The position numbers and the translations under genes were made by a program. Under the pieces are notes generated by a model. That model saw only the letters and a list, made by a program, of their open reading frames with translations, did not search any database and was not told the DNA's origin. 13,142 bases of DNA. It comes from an uncultured Saprospiraceae bacterium. GTDB lineage: Bacteria > Bacteroidota > Bacteroidia > Chitinophagales > Saprospiraceae. The first letter of the stretch is position 1. The number at the start of each line of letters is the position of its first letter. The stretch lies in assembly GCA_937959375.1 (NCBI GenBank), contig CALGLS010000156.1, forward strand, positions 1 to 13,142, given 5' to 3'. Below, one piece after another: positions 1-7,442 of the stretch.

Positions 1-1089
1 GTCTAATTTATTTGCTTTTTCAAACCACTTTTCAATAGGATAGTCTTTCATTATTTCTACCTTAATTGCCAGATAATGTTCGTCTCTCTTTAAGCTATAC
101 TTGCCGCTTTCATAATGAAAAAGCTCATAAAGGGTCATGTATTTTTTTATAAAATCCTTATCCGATCCTGCTCCCTTTATATCATTAAACTTTTCAATTA
201 CTGTTGAGTAAAACGCATCGGTATGGAAATTTTCTCTTTTGAAGGATCCTGCCTTACGAATCAATACCACCTTTTCTAATCCATCATCAAATCGATTATC
301 GATATACTGAATCATATCTTGAACAGGCTCGGGCTTATTAACTAAATCTTCACGAGCATGTTCAATAGTATACTGAAGGTGATAAGTATTAAATATGGCT
401 TCACTTTCATTTTTAGGCTCAAGCTCTGCTAGTTGATTAGAAAAATTGGCTGCAGCCTTTGTTATATTAAACCTCGTAACTCCTTTAACATACTTATCTT
501 TATTTTTCACAAACCGTTGAAAGTATCCATTGACATTGGTTTTGTGAAGTTCCAAATCTTTTTTCAAGTTGAGCTTTATCTTTCTAAGCGTTTTCTTTTT
601 CCGATCATATGAACGACCATTCACAAAAGTCTCATCCATATTAGTATAATTCATAAACACAAACCCAATCTCGTCTTCCTTACTATAACCATCCAAATAA
701 AGACTAACACTTCCATCATCCATCCATACATTTTCATCCAACTGAACACCAGACTCTGAAAATGCTTTTCGTATCGCTTTAATGGCATCTTCCGATCTTA
801 TTCGCTCAGGCATACCAGTACCAAAACTTACTGGTTGATATGGAACTCTTGCATTCTCCAAGGGGAAAGGATTATACAATGAATCCGTTTGGGCTTGACC
901 CAAAAGCTCAGACCCACTAAATAACATGATACTTGCTAAACCTCCAGTTGAGGCCCATTTAATAAACTTATGACTAAAAGGATAAGGCCTTGTTTCAGGA
1001 TACAACAAGGGATTCTTATCTGCGTAAGAAGGATATTTCGGTTTATAAACCCGTCGTGCTGGTTCTACTTTTAATGGTTTCTTTTGCAT
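1..1089 (-). CDS. Partner protein of the radical SAM gene, Tyr/Pro-rich head plus one hydrophobic segment (C-terminus outside window)
   Basis: An open frame starts at the ATG at 1089 and runs without a stop to the left edge, giving 363 visible residues. I do not recognise the family. Residues 1-40 are basic and rich in Tyr and Pro, with motifs such as YKPKYPSYADKN and YPETRPYPF. Residues 45-64 form a single hydrophobic stretch ending near LGQAQ, which could be a signal peptide with an unusually long n-region or an N-terminal membrane anchor. The rest is charged, mixed alpha/beta-like, and without Cys clusters or recognisable catalytic motifs. The start lies only 2 bp after the stop of the radical SAM gene, which strongly suggests translational coupling and a shared job. 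The head would stay in the cytosol, so it could be the radical SAM substrate; this is inference. The gene is certain, the role is not. Confidence 0.85.
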   Translation of the reverse strand, partial: MQKKPLKVEPARRVYKPKYPSYADKNPLLYPETRPYPFSHKFIKWASTGGLASIMLFSGSELLGQAQTDSLYNPFPLENARVPYQPVSFGTGMPERIRSEDAIKAIRKAFSESGVQLDENVWMDDGSVSLYLDGYSKEDEIGFVFMNYTNMDETFVNGRSYDRKKKTLRKIKLNLKKDLELHKTNVNGYFQRFVKNKDKYVKGVTRFNITKAAANFSNQLAELEPKNESEAIFNTYHLQYTIEHAREDLVNKPEPVQDMIQYIDNRFDDGLEKVVLIRKAGSFKRENFHTDAFYSTVIEKFNDIKGAGSDKDFIKKYMTLYELFHYESGKYSLKRDEHYLAIKVEIMKDYPIEKWFEKANKLD

Positions 1090-1091
1090 GA

Positions 1092-2228
1092 TCAAAGTGT
1101 TATTTCGAAGTGGGAGATGACGTTATAATCTTCATTGTAATGCTTGTGGATAAAACTGTTATTTCTGTTCTTCCAAAGAATGTCAGCGGTTTTATCTACG
1201 ATTTCTATAAGGATTTTTTCGTTGTAACAAACAATTGGAGAAGCCTGATCAATTCGTCCTGTACTCATAAAGTTGATGCAAGAGCACCACTTAGAGCAAC
1301 GGGATTCCAATTTACAACCACGACACTCCAGTTTTTCTTTTTCCGAAAGGCCATTCAAATGACTTTGACAAGCGGTGTCAAAACCTGTGTTGACATGACC
1401 TATCAAAAATTCAGGTAAGGAATTCGTTTTGACAAATTGAATACAAGGATACAGTTCACCATTTGGAGCAATAGAAAATTGTTTGGTCCCAATGAGACAT
1501 CTTTCGTGCGCTTCTATTGGTTTGTAGGTACGCGAACGAATTCTTTCATCAAAAAAGCTGAGGTAAAATCGTTCGTTTGCTTTCATTTTCTTGATGTACC
1601 ATTTGGAAAGTTTTTGGTAAGACTTTTTGAGTAGGGCAAAATGCTCTAGTTGCCAATCGGCAGAGTAGTCAAGTGTCGTCGTGATGTATCGAAAACCTAG
1701 GTTAAAAATATAATCAACGGATTCACATAATTGCGAAGCGGTGTCTGGAGACAACACGCAGGTTACATTGGTCGCAGGATTATAGCGCAACATCATTTCA
1801 GCTGCTTTAGCTACTTTGTGAGCGGTTGGTTTACCTGCTGCATCTAGCCGATGTGCGTCGTGGACATCTGGATGGCCATCAATACTAAGTGAAACAAACA
1901 CACCTTTAGCATAAAGTTCTTGCATCAATGATTCCGTTAGCAAGGTACCATTGGTACTCATTCGATAAGAAACTTGGACATCTTCTTTTTTGGCGAAAGC
2001 CTCAATAATATAAAATATCTTCTCTTTCTCAATTAAGGGCTCACCTCCAAAAAAAGTAATATGAAGTTCACTAGTACCTAGTTGCTGCATTTCATTTTCT
2101 ATAAATGAGATGGATTGATCGATGGTATCATGACTCATTGCTAAAGGAAGTTTTTCGCCAGTATAGCAATAGGTGCATCGCAAGTTACAATGATGAGTTA
2201 GATGAAAAGTAGCTGAGAGTGAACGCAT
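1092..2228 (-). CDS. Radical SAM/SPASM domain protein (anaerobic sulfatase-maturase-like)
   Basis: The 378-residue product carries the radical SAM cluster CxxxCxxC at C14, C18 and C21 (CNLRCTYC), which binds the [4Fe-4S] cluster that cleaves S-adenosylmethionine. GGEP at 61-64 is the SAM-contacting motif. The C-terminal part is a SPASM domain: C244, then G257-x4-C262, followed by C302-x2-C305-x5-C311-x3-C315 and a distal C334. This is the spacing known for enzymes that bind two auxiliary clusters, such as anaerobic sulfatase maturases and peptide-modifying enzymes. The length is typical. No RRE/PqqD-like leader-binding domain is evident. No sulfatase is nearby; the next gene starts 2 bp downstream, so its product is the best candidate substrate or partner. 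The ATG at 2228 immediately precedes the conserved N-terminal beta strand, so the start is well supported. The class is firm; the reaction and substrate are unknown. Confidence 0.93.
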   Translation of the reverse strand: MRSLSATFHLTHHCNLRCTYCYTGEKLPLAMSHDTIDQSISFIENEMQQLGTSELHITFFGGEPLIEKEKIFYIIEAFAKKEDVQVSYRMSTNGTLLTESLMQELYAKGVFVSLSIDGHPDVHDAHRLDAAGKPTAHKVAKAAEMMLRYNPATNVTCVLSPDTASQLCESVDYIFNLGFRYITTTLDYSADWQLEHFALLKKSYQKLSKWYIKKMKANERFYLSFFDERIRSRTYKPIEAHERCLIGTKQFSIAPNGELYPCIQFVKTNSLPEFLIGHVNTGFDTACQSHLNGLSEKEKLECRGCKLESRCSKWCSCINFMSTGRIDQASPIVCYNEKILIEIVDKTADILWKNRNNSFIHKHYNEDYNVISHFEITL

Positions 2229-2251
2229 AATTGTTTATTTTAGTTAGAACA

Positions 2252-2282
2252 CTAAATTAACAACGTAAAAAGTGGATAAAAA
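2252..2282 (-). promoter_or_regulatory. Weak candidate Bacteroidota-type promoter for the radical SAM gene
   Basis: On the minus strand TAATTTAG (2259-2252) differs by one base from the TAnnTTTG -7 box of Bacteroidota, and a TTTT (2282-2279) lies 19 nt upstream where TTTG would be expected. The -7 box is about 25 nt before the ATG at 2228. This is a near match in AT-rich DNA, so chance is a serious alternative. It would give the radical SAM pair its own transcription start after the hairpin at 2298-2449. Confidence 0.2.
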
Positions 2283-2297
2283 TTGGGAGGGGGAGGG

Positions 2298-2449
2298 GAA
2301 TTAGAATTAGAATTAGAATTGGAATTGGAATTGGAATTGGAATGTTCCCGCTATCGTGAGGAATGGGAATGACCTTCTGACGCGGAACTCGCGATAGAAG
2401 GCCATTCTAATTCTAATTCTAATTCTAACTCTAATTCAAATTCAAACTC
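2298..2449. repeat. Microsatellite-armed inverted repeat (hexamer arms, GC-rich core)
   Basis: The left arm (2298-2343) is seven and two-thirds copies of a hexamer, GAATTA three times then GAATTG four times. The right arm (2404-2449) is the complementary hexamer TAATTC with a few changes (TAACTC, AAATTC, AAACTC). The arms can pair over about 45 bp. The 60-bp centre is more GC-rich and holds nested inverted pairs: CTATCG (2351-2356) with CGATAG (2392-2397), and CCTTCT (2373-2378) with AGAAGG (2397-2402). It begins 4 nt after the stop of the protease-nuclease gene, so in the transcript it would form a long 3' hairpin, possibly protecting or ending the upstream mRNA. A 15-bp part of its core recurs at 7422-7438. 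No ORF of note lies inside. It fills most of the gap between the two genes. Confidence 0.85.
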
Positions 2450-2452
2450 CTA

Positions 2453-4687
2453 TCACACATACAAGCTCCACTCCTGATAATCATGTAACTCGCTGGCAGT
2501 TTTAACATCTTCGCCACGAAGTGTAAAGTACTGATCTGCTTTTTTAATTTCCGAAGGAAATTTAATGTTAATGGTGAGCTCTTCCAGTTCCTCAATGGAT
2601 ATCATAAATGCTTTCCATTCTTCTGAAACATCAAATTCAAAAGAGGTGCGAGTGAGATCTTGAGCTAGAAGAAAAGCGAAAGATTCCAATTCACCTTGCT
2701 CGTTAACTGAGGTTACAATTTTCCAATAAGCGGTGGGGATTTGAACTTCAATTCCTTCTCTCTGATTAACACCTTTGAATAAAGGATCACTTTTCAGTAA
2801 AACAGGGCCACTAAAAACGCAATACTTTTCACGTTTCGCCTGCTTCATTATATTATTTTCTAACTTTCCCCAATCTCCTTTTAGGTTGGATCGGTTAAAG
2901 TTACTGACCTGTGGTGAGCAATTTGTAATGTGATAAGTATCACCGTTGGCTCTTCTCACTTCTTTGTAACTGCTTCCCCACGCCACCTCATTTCTTTGTA
3001 CAATATGTCCCTTGTCAAATGATCTTCGATCTTTATTATAGAACTCATCCGAGAGTTGATCTTCTGCGGGGATACGTGGATCTATAAACCATTTTTCACG
3101 ATCATTTTTCCCTAGGCCCGATAAAGCTACACGACTATAGGTCTTGCCTTCTTCCGGTCGCTTAGCAGCTTGACTGGCATCTACATTAGACGCTGTAAAG
3201 ATGGCCATCTTTCTTTTTTTATTATTAATGATGGAAAAGTGTTCGTAATTAAGTACGGTGCTTCCATCTTCTGTTTTCGACAAGTTTCTTTTGTTAATGG
3301 TCTTGGGCATAGATACTTTTGTTCCTAAAAAATTAGGATCATAACCGGTTCTGTTGCTGTAATCACGTTCGTGAAATGGCTCTACATTTTTTTCAATGGC
3401 GATGGCGTGATCTGTATGATTGATCGAAGTATCCTGTCCATTTGTTTCTCCATTGCCTCCCAAACCATTTACAGCAACTGGATTAGATGGATTGACTTGC
3501 ACATGCCCCATCGAAAAAGAAAGTGTGATTGGAATGTCAACTGCATTTGGTCGGTTGACATTGGTCGCATTATAATTTGGAGCAGGTGCATTATTGCCAA
3601 CCACCCTTTTTTGCGGACTATTTACCATTGCCTTGCTTTGCATAATTGGAGACCTAGACTTACCCAATTGGATATCAACTATTGGTTTTGCAATTGTTCC
3701 ATCACTCGCTTCTTGAAATTCGGTTAAGAGCCTACCCTTTGTAGTTCCGCTTTCATTAGCTTGGTTCACAGTTGCCAGAACATGGTTGACAATTCTACTC
3801 GCGCGAATACCTTCATTCGCGATCCAATCGATATCAGCATCATCTGCAAATTGGTCCGCAACCTCTCCGTTTTTCAACAACCAATTCCCATCTGCATCTG
3901 TTCTGGGCAAACCAGAATGATGTAGTCCAACAACTTGCCAAGAATCATTTAAGACAGGAGATCCGGAAGAACCAGGTGCCGTATCAGATTGATAGAGCAA
4001 GGTGGTTTCGTCTATCTTCAGCAATTCATTTTCACGTAGTGCCACCTGTTTTACCTGACCAGAAGGATGCTGGATAATGGTGGCATATTCTCCTGGTTTA
4101 ATTTTTCCTGTGCTACTATTTAGACGAAGAAAACCGTAATCCTCTAATTCTCCATCTCCAAATATTGCGACAGGCTTGATTGCTATTAAAGCATAGTCCA
4201 ATCTCCTGTCAGACATATAAAAATCGCTGGGCGAAAGTGCAAATCGAGTGGTTGGTTTTGGATTACCCGATTGATCTAATTCAAAGTCAAATTCAATAAT
4301 GGCAAGTTGAGCTACTTCCGCGCTATCCAGTACGTGATGATTGGTAAGGACTAAGTTAGGTGACACTTTAAATCCGGTGCCATAACCAATTTCTCGAAAT
4401 CCATCGTCTCGGATAATGATCCGGCAAACCGACTTACAAGTTTGAATGCCTCTTACGAGGTAATTAAGATCAACCATATCATTGAGCCCCAGCACTCGTT
4501 CTTTAGATGTTTTGCTTGCTCGTCCTTCAGTTTCGACAAGATGTGCTGCTCGATCTTTATCTAAGGTAGTTTTTTCGTCAGAAGACTTAGTCTTCGTGTT
4601 GACAGTACTTTTTAGTTCCTCTATGGTTTTGGGGTCGTACTTAATACAGGTCCCCTTTACGATTTCATCAATACTTTTTAGTTTCAT
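2453..4687 (-). CDS. Trypsin-like serine protease fused to a DNA/RNA non-specific endonuclease (744 aa)
   Basis: Residues about 80-300 form a trypsin/glutamyl-endopeptidase-like domain. The triad is visible as H118 (TNHHV), D164 (RLDYAL) and S241 (GSSGSP). Residues about 300-440 are a polar Asn/Pro-rich linker. Residues about 470-740 form a ββα-metal nuclease of the endonuclease G/NucA type, with DKGH at 558-561 (H561 the expected general base), N598 in the NFNR segment as likely metal ligand, and W606/E610 in the WGKLEN helix. The usual DRGH reads DKGH here. There is no signal peptide or membrane segment, so it is either cytosolic or delivered by a non-Sec route. The gene starts at ATG 4687, 63 bp after the kinase-like gene, and probably shares its transcript. 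A self-cleaving or protease-controlled nuclease is an attractive inference. It could be a toxin cargo, an abortive defence protein or a housekeeping degradative enzyme. Confidence 0.93.
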   Translation of the reverse strand: MKLKSIDEIVKGTCIKYDPKTIEELKSTVNTKTKSSDEKTTLDKDRAAHLVETEGRASKTSKERVLGLNDMVDLNYLVRGIQTCKSVCRIIIRDDGFREIGYGTGFKVSPNLVLTNHHVLDSAEVAQLAIIEFDFELDQSGNPKPTTRFALSPSDFYMSDRRLDYALIAIKPVAIFGDGELEDYGFLRLNSSTGKIKPGEYATIIQHPSGQVKQVALRENELLKIDETTLLYQSDTAPGSSGSPVLNDSWQVVGLHHSGLPRTDADGNWLLKNGEVADQFADDADIDWIANEGIRASRIVNHVLATVNQANESGTTKGRLLTEFQEASDGTIAKPIVDIQLGKSRSPIMQSKAMVNSPQKRVVGNNAPAPNYNATNVNRPNAVDIPITLSFSMGHVQVNPSNPVAVNGLGGNGETNGQDTSINHTDHAIAIEKNVEPFHERDYSNRTGYDPNFLGTKVSMPKTINKRNLSKTEDGSTVLNYEHFSIINNKKRKMAIFTASNVDASQAAKRPEEGKTYSRVALSGLGKNDREKWFIDPRIPAEDQLSDEFYNKDRRSFDKGHIVQRNEVAWGSSYKEVRRANGDTYHITNCSPQVSNFNRSNLKGDWGKLENNIMKQAKREKYCVFSGPVLLKSDPLFKGVNQREGIEVQIPTAYWKIVTSVNEQGELESFAFLLAQDLTRTSFEFDVSEEWKAFMISIEELEELTINIKFPSEIKKADQYFTLRGEDVKTASELHDYQEWSLYV

Positions 4688-4750
4688 TTTTTTTGGTTTT
4701 AAGGTTAAAAAATTGAGATATGGTTCTATCTTTTTGAATTGATACAGAAA

Positions 4751-7189
4751 CTATTTTCCCTGAACATCTCTATTCCTAAAATCACCAGCTGATTTATGGA
4801 AATTAAAGGCTCTTGACAAATAATTAGATTCCTTTCCCTTCTCTGTTTTTACGTGAGGAACAACAGATTCGTAGAAGGTATCGACTGTAAATTTTTCTAC
4901 TAACTTATCTTCATCTTTTAATTTTTGAATTTGGGCTTTCACAGCCCGCAATCGAAGTAAGGCCATTTGAATAGCCTCATTATCATCAGCAAGGCTTTCC
5001 AAATCGGTATCTCGTCCTTTTATTATTTCAATAAAACTAGCCTCGGTCATATTTAATATCCGCTCTGCGGTGTCCTTATGAATATGTGTCTGATGATAAG
5101 TCAATGACCCATCCTCATTTTCAGTAAATTGTCTTTTTAGTGTATTGTCTCCTTCACGGACGGGGCCTCTACTTAGATCAGTCGGAAAAGCCATATCGTT
5201 ATCAATTCCTTTGACTGTACCAGTAGCTTGATCGACAAATACGTTTCCTAAATGTCGATCCATTTGCCCTGTCAAAGCATCTAGGAGTTGAAGGTCTGAC
5301 ATACCTCTTTGTGTTTCAGCATTTAATAGATCTATTCGAGGATAGAGGCTATGACCTCCATCTATAGCTTGGGCCATCTGAGTTCCACTTACCTCTGCAG
5401 TTATCCCTATAGTATCACCCGCTTCATCTTGAGAAAAAACTTCAACTGCGAGAACATCCATCCCCAATGCTCGGTCAAGTCGAGAGGAAATAACTTGTCT
5501 TGCCAATAATTTTGGATTCTCCTTAAGGTTTTCATTTTGTGTATCTATAGCAAGATTGAAAACAGCGTCATTTACTATATCTCCTTCGGACATAGCTCTT
5601 TTTGCAAAACCTTGACTCGTCCCAGAATCACCTATCTCTCCATTGGTTTGAACTCTTAAAACATCACTAGCCGTATCTGAAGAAAGCCCTTCCATCGGCT
5701 TGCTAATTAGATGTGCTGACTCTACTCGTCCATTACTTTGCAGGATATCATCTACTCTTTGTTTTGATTTTTTTTCATCTCCTAATTTGGCACGTAGCGA
5801 CCTAATCGCATCTAACTTGGCGGTATCTTCAGAATCGGAGTTTAGAGTGAGGTATTGATCTAACACAGTCTCCAATTCTACTTCACGATTTTCCAAATCT
5901 ATTTCCCTTGCAATCAATTGTTGATTATTCTGACTCATCAAAGTCTTTAGTTCAGCAACCACAGCATTGTGCGCATTATCTATCGGAACCAATTCCGCAG
6001 TCAACCGATTAATTTCTGCTTGTTTAGTTTGAATTTGCGCTCTAACATCAGTCATTATACTTTTTATTCTAGCTATATTTTCAGGATCACCATCAGGTCC
6101 AACATCAATTAAATTAATCCCAAGGGTTACCATAGCATTCATATTACTATACATTTCGTCTCTGAGTTTCTTGCGCTCTCTTTCTTTTTTGAATTTTTCT
6201 TGAAGTAGCGCATTCTTTCTTTGACTTGGTTCACGCAATCTATCCTCCATTTGCGTTATTTCCTTTTTTAACTTAGCCACACTTTTATGATAGTCTGTTA
6301 GTTTAGAAACAATCGCTCTATAAGGTGCTGTTCTACGCAAGGTATTATTACGGGCAGGAGTTGCCTCTTTAAAAGCGGCTACGGATAAAATTCTTGCTTC
6401 GGCATTATTGACTTGCCTGTCCGCAACAGCTGGCGGCGTATTGTTAGATTCTACAGGCTGTGGTCTATTGCTAAGTGTCGTCAGAGATTGTGTTCGCTTC
6501 AATCCATTCCTAAGTGGGTCTGCGCTTGCAGGTGGCCGCAAGCGGCCTAGGATAGGTCTGTTCGGAACATTAGCTTCTGGAGTTTTTGTTTTTGGTCTGA
6601 TGACAAAAAGAAAACTAGTTTCGCTTCGATCATTTTTTAATGGTCGAGCGGAGCTTGCTTCTAGCTGTTGATCGATGGGCAAATCTTTGTTGTGTTTTTC
6701 GAGCGCTTTATTGATCAGTGTTTGAGCTTCTTCTTTTGCATTTGGATTATTATCGGAGTTAACGACCACCGTTTTTGGAAAGGTTTCGTTTTCTTTTAGC
6801 AAAGCAGGATCCTCTTGTTTCATTCGGTTGATATCCGCAAGTATTTCTGCTGCTTCATCATCAGGATCCTTAGACTTTGCCTTGCCATTTAATTTAACAA
6901 CAAGTAAAGCCCCCTTTTTGTCTCTAGCAAATGTGGAAGAAAAATTTTCTCGTTCAAAACCGGCTGATTTGTCCTGTACAGAATCTAACATCTCAGGAGG
7001 TAATAGCTTTGCATCCCTCAGCATTCTTTTATTCAACCGAATGGTGGATTTACTTAAATCTGAACTGGAAAAAGATTTCGATCTGCTTCTTACCGCCACA
7101 GGTTCAGCAGCTCCTTGTTTCAAATTACGAACGGATTTAGATCTTCCTCTGTTTTTCGTTTTTCCTTTTGATCCTTTGGTCTTTCCCAT
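4751..7189 (-). CDS. Large effector-like protein: basic head, shared domain, coiled coil, PI3/PI4-kinase-like C-terminal domain (812 aa)
   Basis: The preferred start is the ATG at 7189 (MGKTKGSKGK), preceded by an A-rich leader. A longer frame to 7348 opens only with GTG and runs through repeat DNA. Residues 1-50 are Lys/Arg/Ser-rich. Residues about 80-204 contain a domain that aligns by eye with one in the neighbouring 409-residue protein (ADI..K, FP, SD, EA positions). Residues about 205-290 are proline-rich linker, and 295-480 are mainly heptad-like coiled coil. Residues about 540-680 look like an atypical kinase: D644-R-H-L-G-N649 matches the DRHxxN catalytic loop of phosphatidylinositol 3/4-kinases, and GIDND with D663 fits the metal-binding DFG-like site. 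The ATP-binding lysine was not identified with confidence. No signal peptide or membrane segment is present. It could phosphorylate lipid or protein, or be another fold with similar motifs. An exported effector is inference. Confidence 0.88.
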   Translation of the reverse strand: MGKTKGSKGKTKNRGRSKSVRNLKQGAAEPVAVRSRSKSFSSSDLSKSTIRLNKRMLRDAKLLPPEMLDSVQDKSAGFERENFSSTFARDKKGALLVVKLNGKAKSKDPDDEAAEILADINRMKQEDPALLKENETFPKTVVVNSDNNPNAKEEAQTLINKALEKHNKDLPIDQQLEASSARPLKNDRSETSFLFVIRPKTKTPEANVPNRPILGRLRPPASADPLRNGLKRTQSLTTLSNRPQPVESNNTPPAVADRQVNNAEARILSVAAFKEATPARNNTLRRTAPYRAIVSKLTDYHKSVAKLKKEITQMEDRLREPSQRKNALLQEKFKKERERKKLRDEMYSNMNAMVTLGINLIDVGPDGDPENIARIKSIMTDVRAQIQTKQAEINRLTAELVPIDNAHNAVVAELKTLMSQNNQQLIAREIDLENREVELETVLDQYLTLNSDSEDTAKLDAIRSLRAKLGDEKKSKQRVDDILQSNGRVESAHLISKPMEGLSSDTASDVLRVQTNGEIGDSGTSQGFAKRAMSEGDIVNDAVFNLAIDTQNENLKENPKLLARQVISSRLDRALGMDVLAVEVFSQDEAGDTIGITAEVSGTQMAQAIDGGHSLYPRIDLLNAETQRGMSDLQLLDALTGQMDRHLGNVFVDQATGTVKGIDNDMAFPTDLSRGPVREGDNTLKRQFTENEDGSLTYHQTHIHKDTAERILNMTEASFIEIIKGRDTDLESLADDNEAIQMALLRLRAVKAQIQKLKDEDKLVEKFTVDTFYESVVPHVKTEKGKESNYLSRAFNFHKSAGDFRNRDVQGK
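5150..5572 (-). other. Kinase-like domain of the 812-aa protein
   Basis: This sub-region encodes residues 540-680. The catalytic-loop-like QMDRHLGN is at 5266-5243 and the metal-site-like GIDND follows 14 residues later, ending at 5195. The order D-R-H-x-x-N, about 14-17 residues, then I-D follows the PI3/PI4-kinase signature, also seen in related atypical kinases. The upstream segment ARQVISSRLDRALG (residues 563-576), leading into a predicted strand, may belong to the N-lobe. The assignment rests on motif reading alone. Confidence 0.6.
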
Positions 7190-7263
7190 TATAATTTTTT
7201 TTTGTAACTGTTCAGCGCTATACCTTTTTAGACCTGTCGGGCCTCCAAGAAGGGCTGAAGACG

Positions 7264-7442
7264 AAAGTTTCCTTCGATCGTTTTTTAAACCACAAAAGAC
7301 ATAAAAGAAAACAAAAGCCCGCGATCGCTTAGGAACAGGGGAATACACGTCCGAACTTTTGTTTTCTTTTGTTTTCTTTTGTTTTCTTTTGTTTTCTTTT
7401 GTTTTCTTTTGTGGTTCAAAATCACGTTAGCGGGAAACTTCC
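7264..7442. repeat. Microsatellite-armed inverted-repeat element (decamer arms)
   Basis: Innermost are purine/pyrimidine arms. AACCACAAAAG (7288-7298) is the exact inverse complement of CTTTTGTGGTT (7406-7416). The left arm goes on with degenerate AAAAGAAAAC units to 7316, and the right arm carries five copies of GTTTTCTTTT. The centre (7317-7355) is GC-richer and includes GCGATCGC. Outside the arms GAAAGTTTCC (7264-7273) pairs 9/10 with GGAAACTTCC (7433-7442). The layout resembles the element at 2298-2449, and 7422-7438 repeats part of that element's core in inverse orientation. It lies within the gap between two effector-like genes, about 70 bp after a stop codon. Confidence 0.75.
7361..7410 (+). 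repeat. Five perfect tandem copies of GTTTTCTTTT
   Basis: Five identical 10-bp units follow one another from 7361 to 7410, preceded by a partial unit (CTTTT, 7356-7360). The perfect identity suggests recent expansion or slippage. The array forms most of the right arm of the inverted repeat at 7264-7442. It is not a CRISPR array, as there are no spacers. Confidence 0.95.

Noticed and set aside
2283..2297. G-quadruplex in the G-rich run beside the hexamer repeat
   Set aside because: Only three G runs with single-base separators; a fourth run requires splitting one, so the case is weak.
3371..3727. 118-codon plus-strand open frame with many Trp and Cys
   Set aside because: Antisense to the linker of the protease-nuclease gene; composition unlike a real protein and no partner signals.
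4716..4731. Small hairpin AGATA/TATCT in the gap ahead of the protease-nuclease gene as a terminator
   Set aside because: Only five A/T-rich pairs; too weak to support a terminator call.
6828..7304. 158-codon plus-strand open frame
   Set aside because: Antisense to the N-terminal part of the 812-aa gene and to repeat DNA; Ser/Phe-rich as expected of a reverse-complement shadow of Lys/Asp/Glu-rich coding sequence.
7361..7410. CRISPR-like array
   Set aside because: The units are directly adjacent 10-mers with no spacers; a simple tandem repeat.
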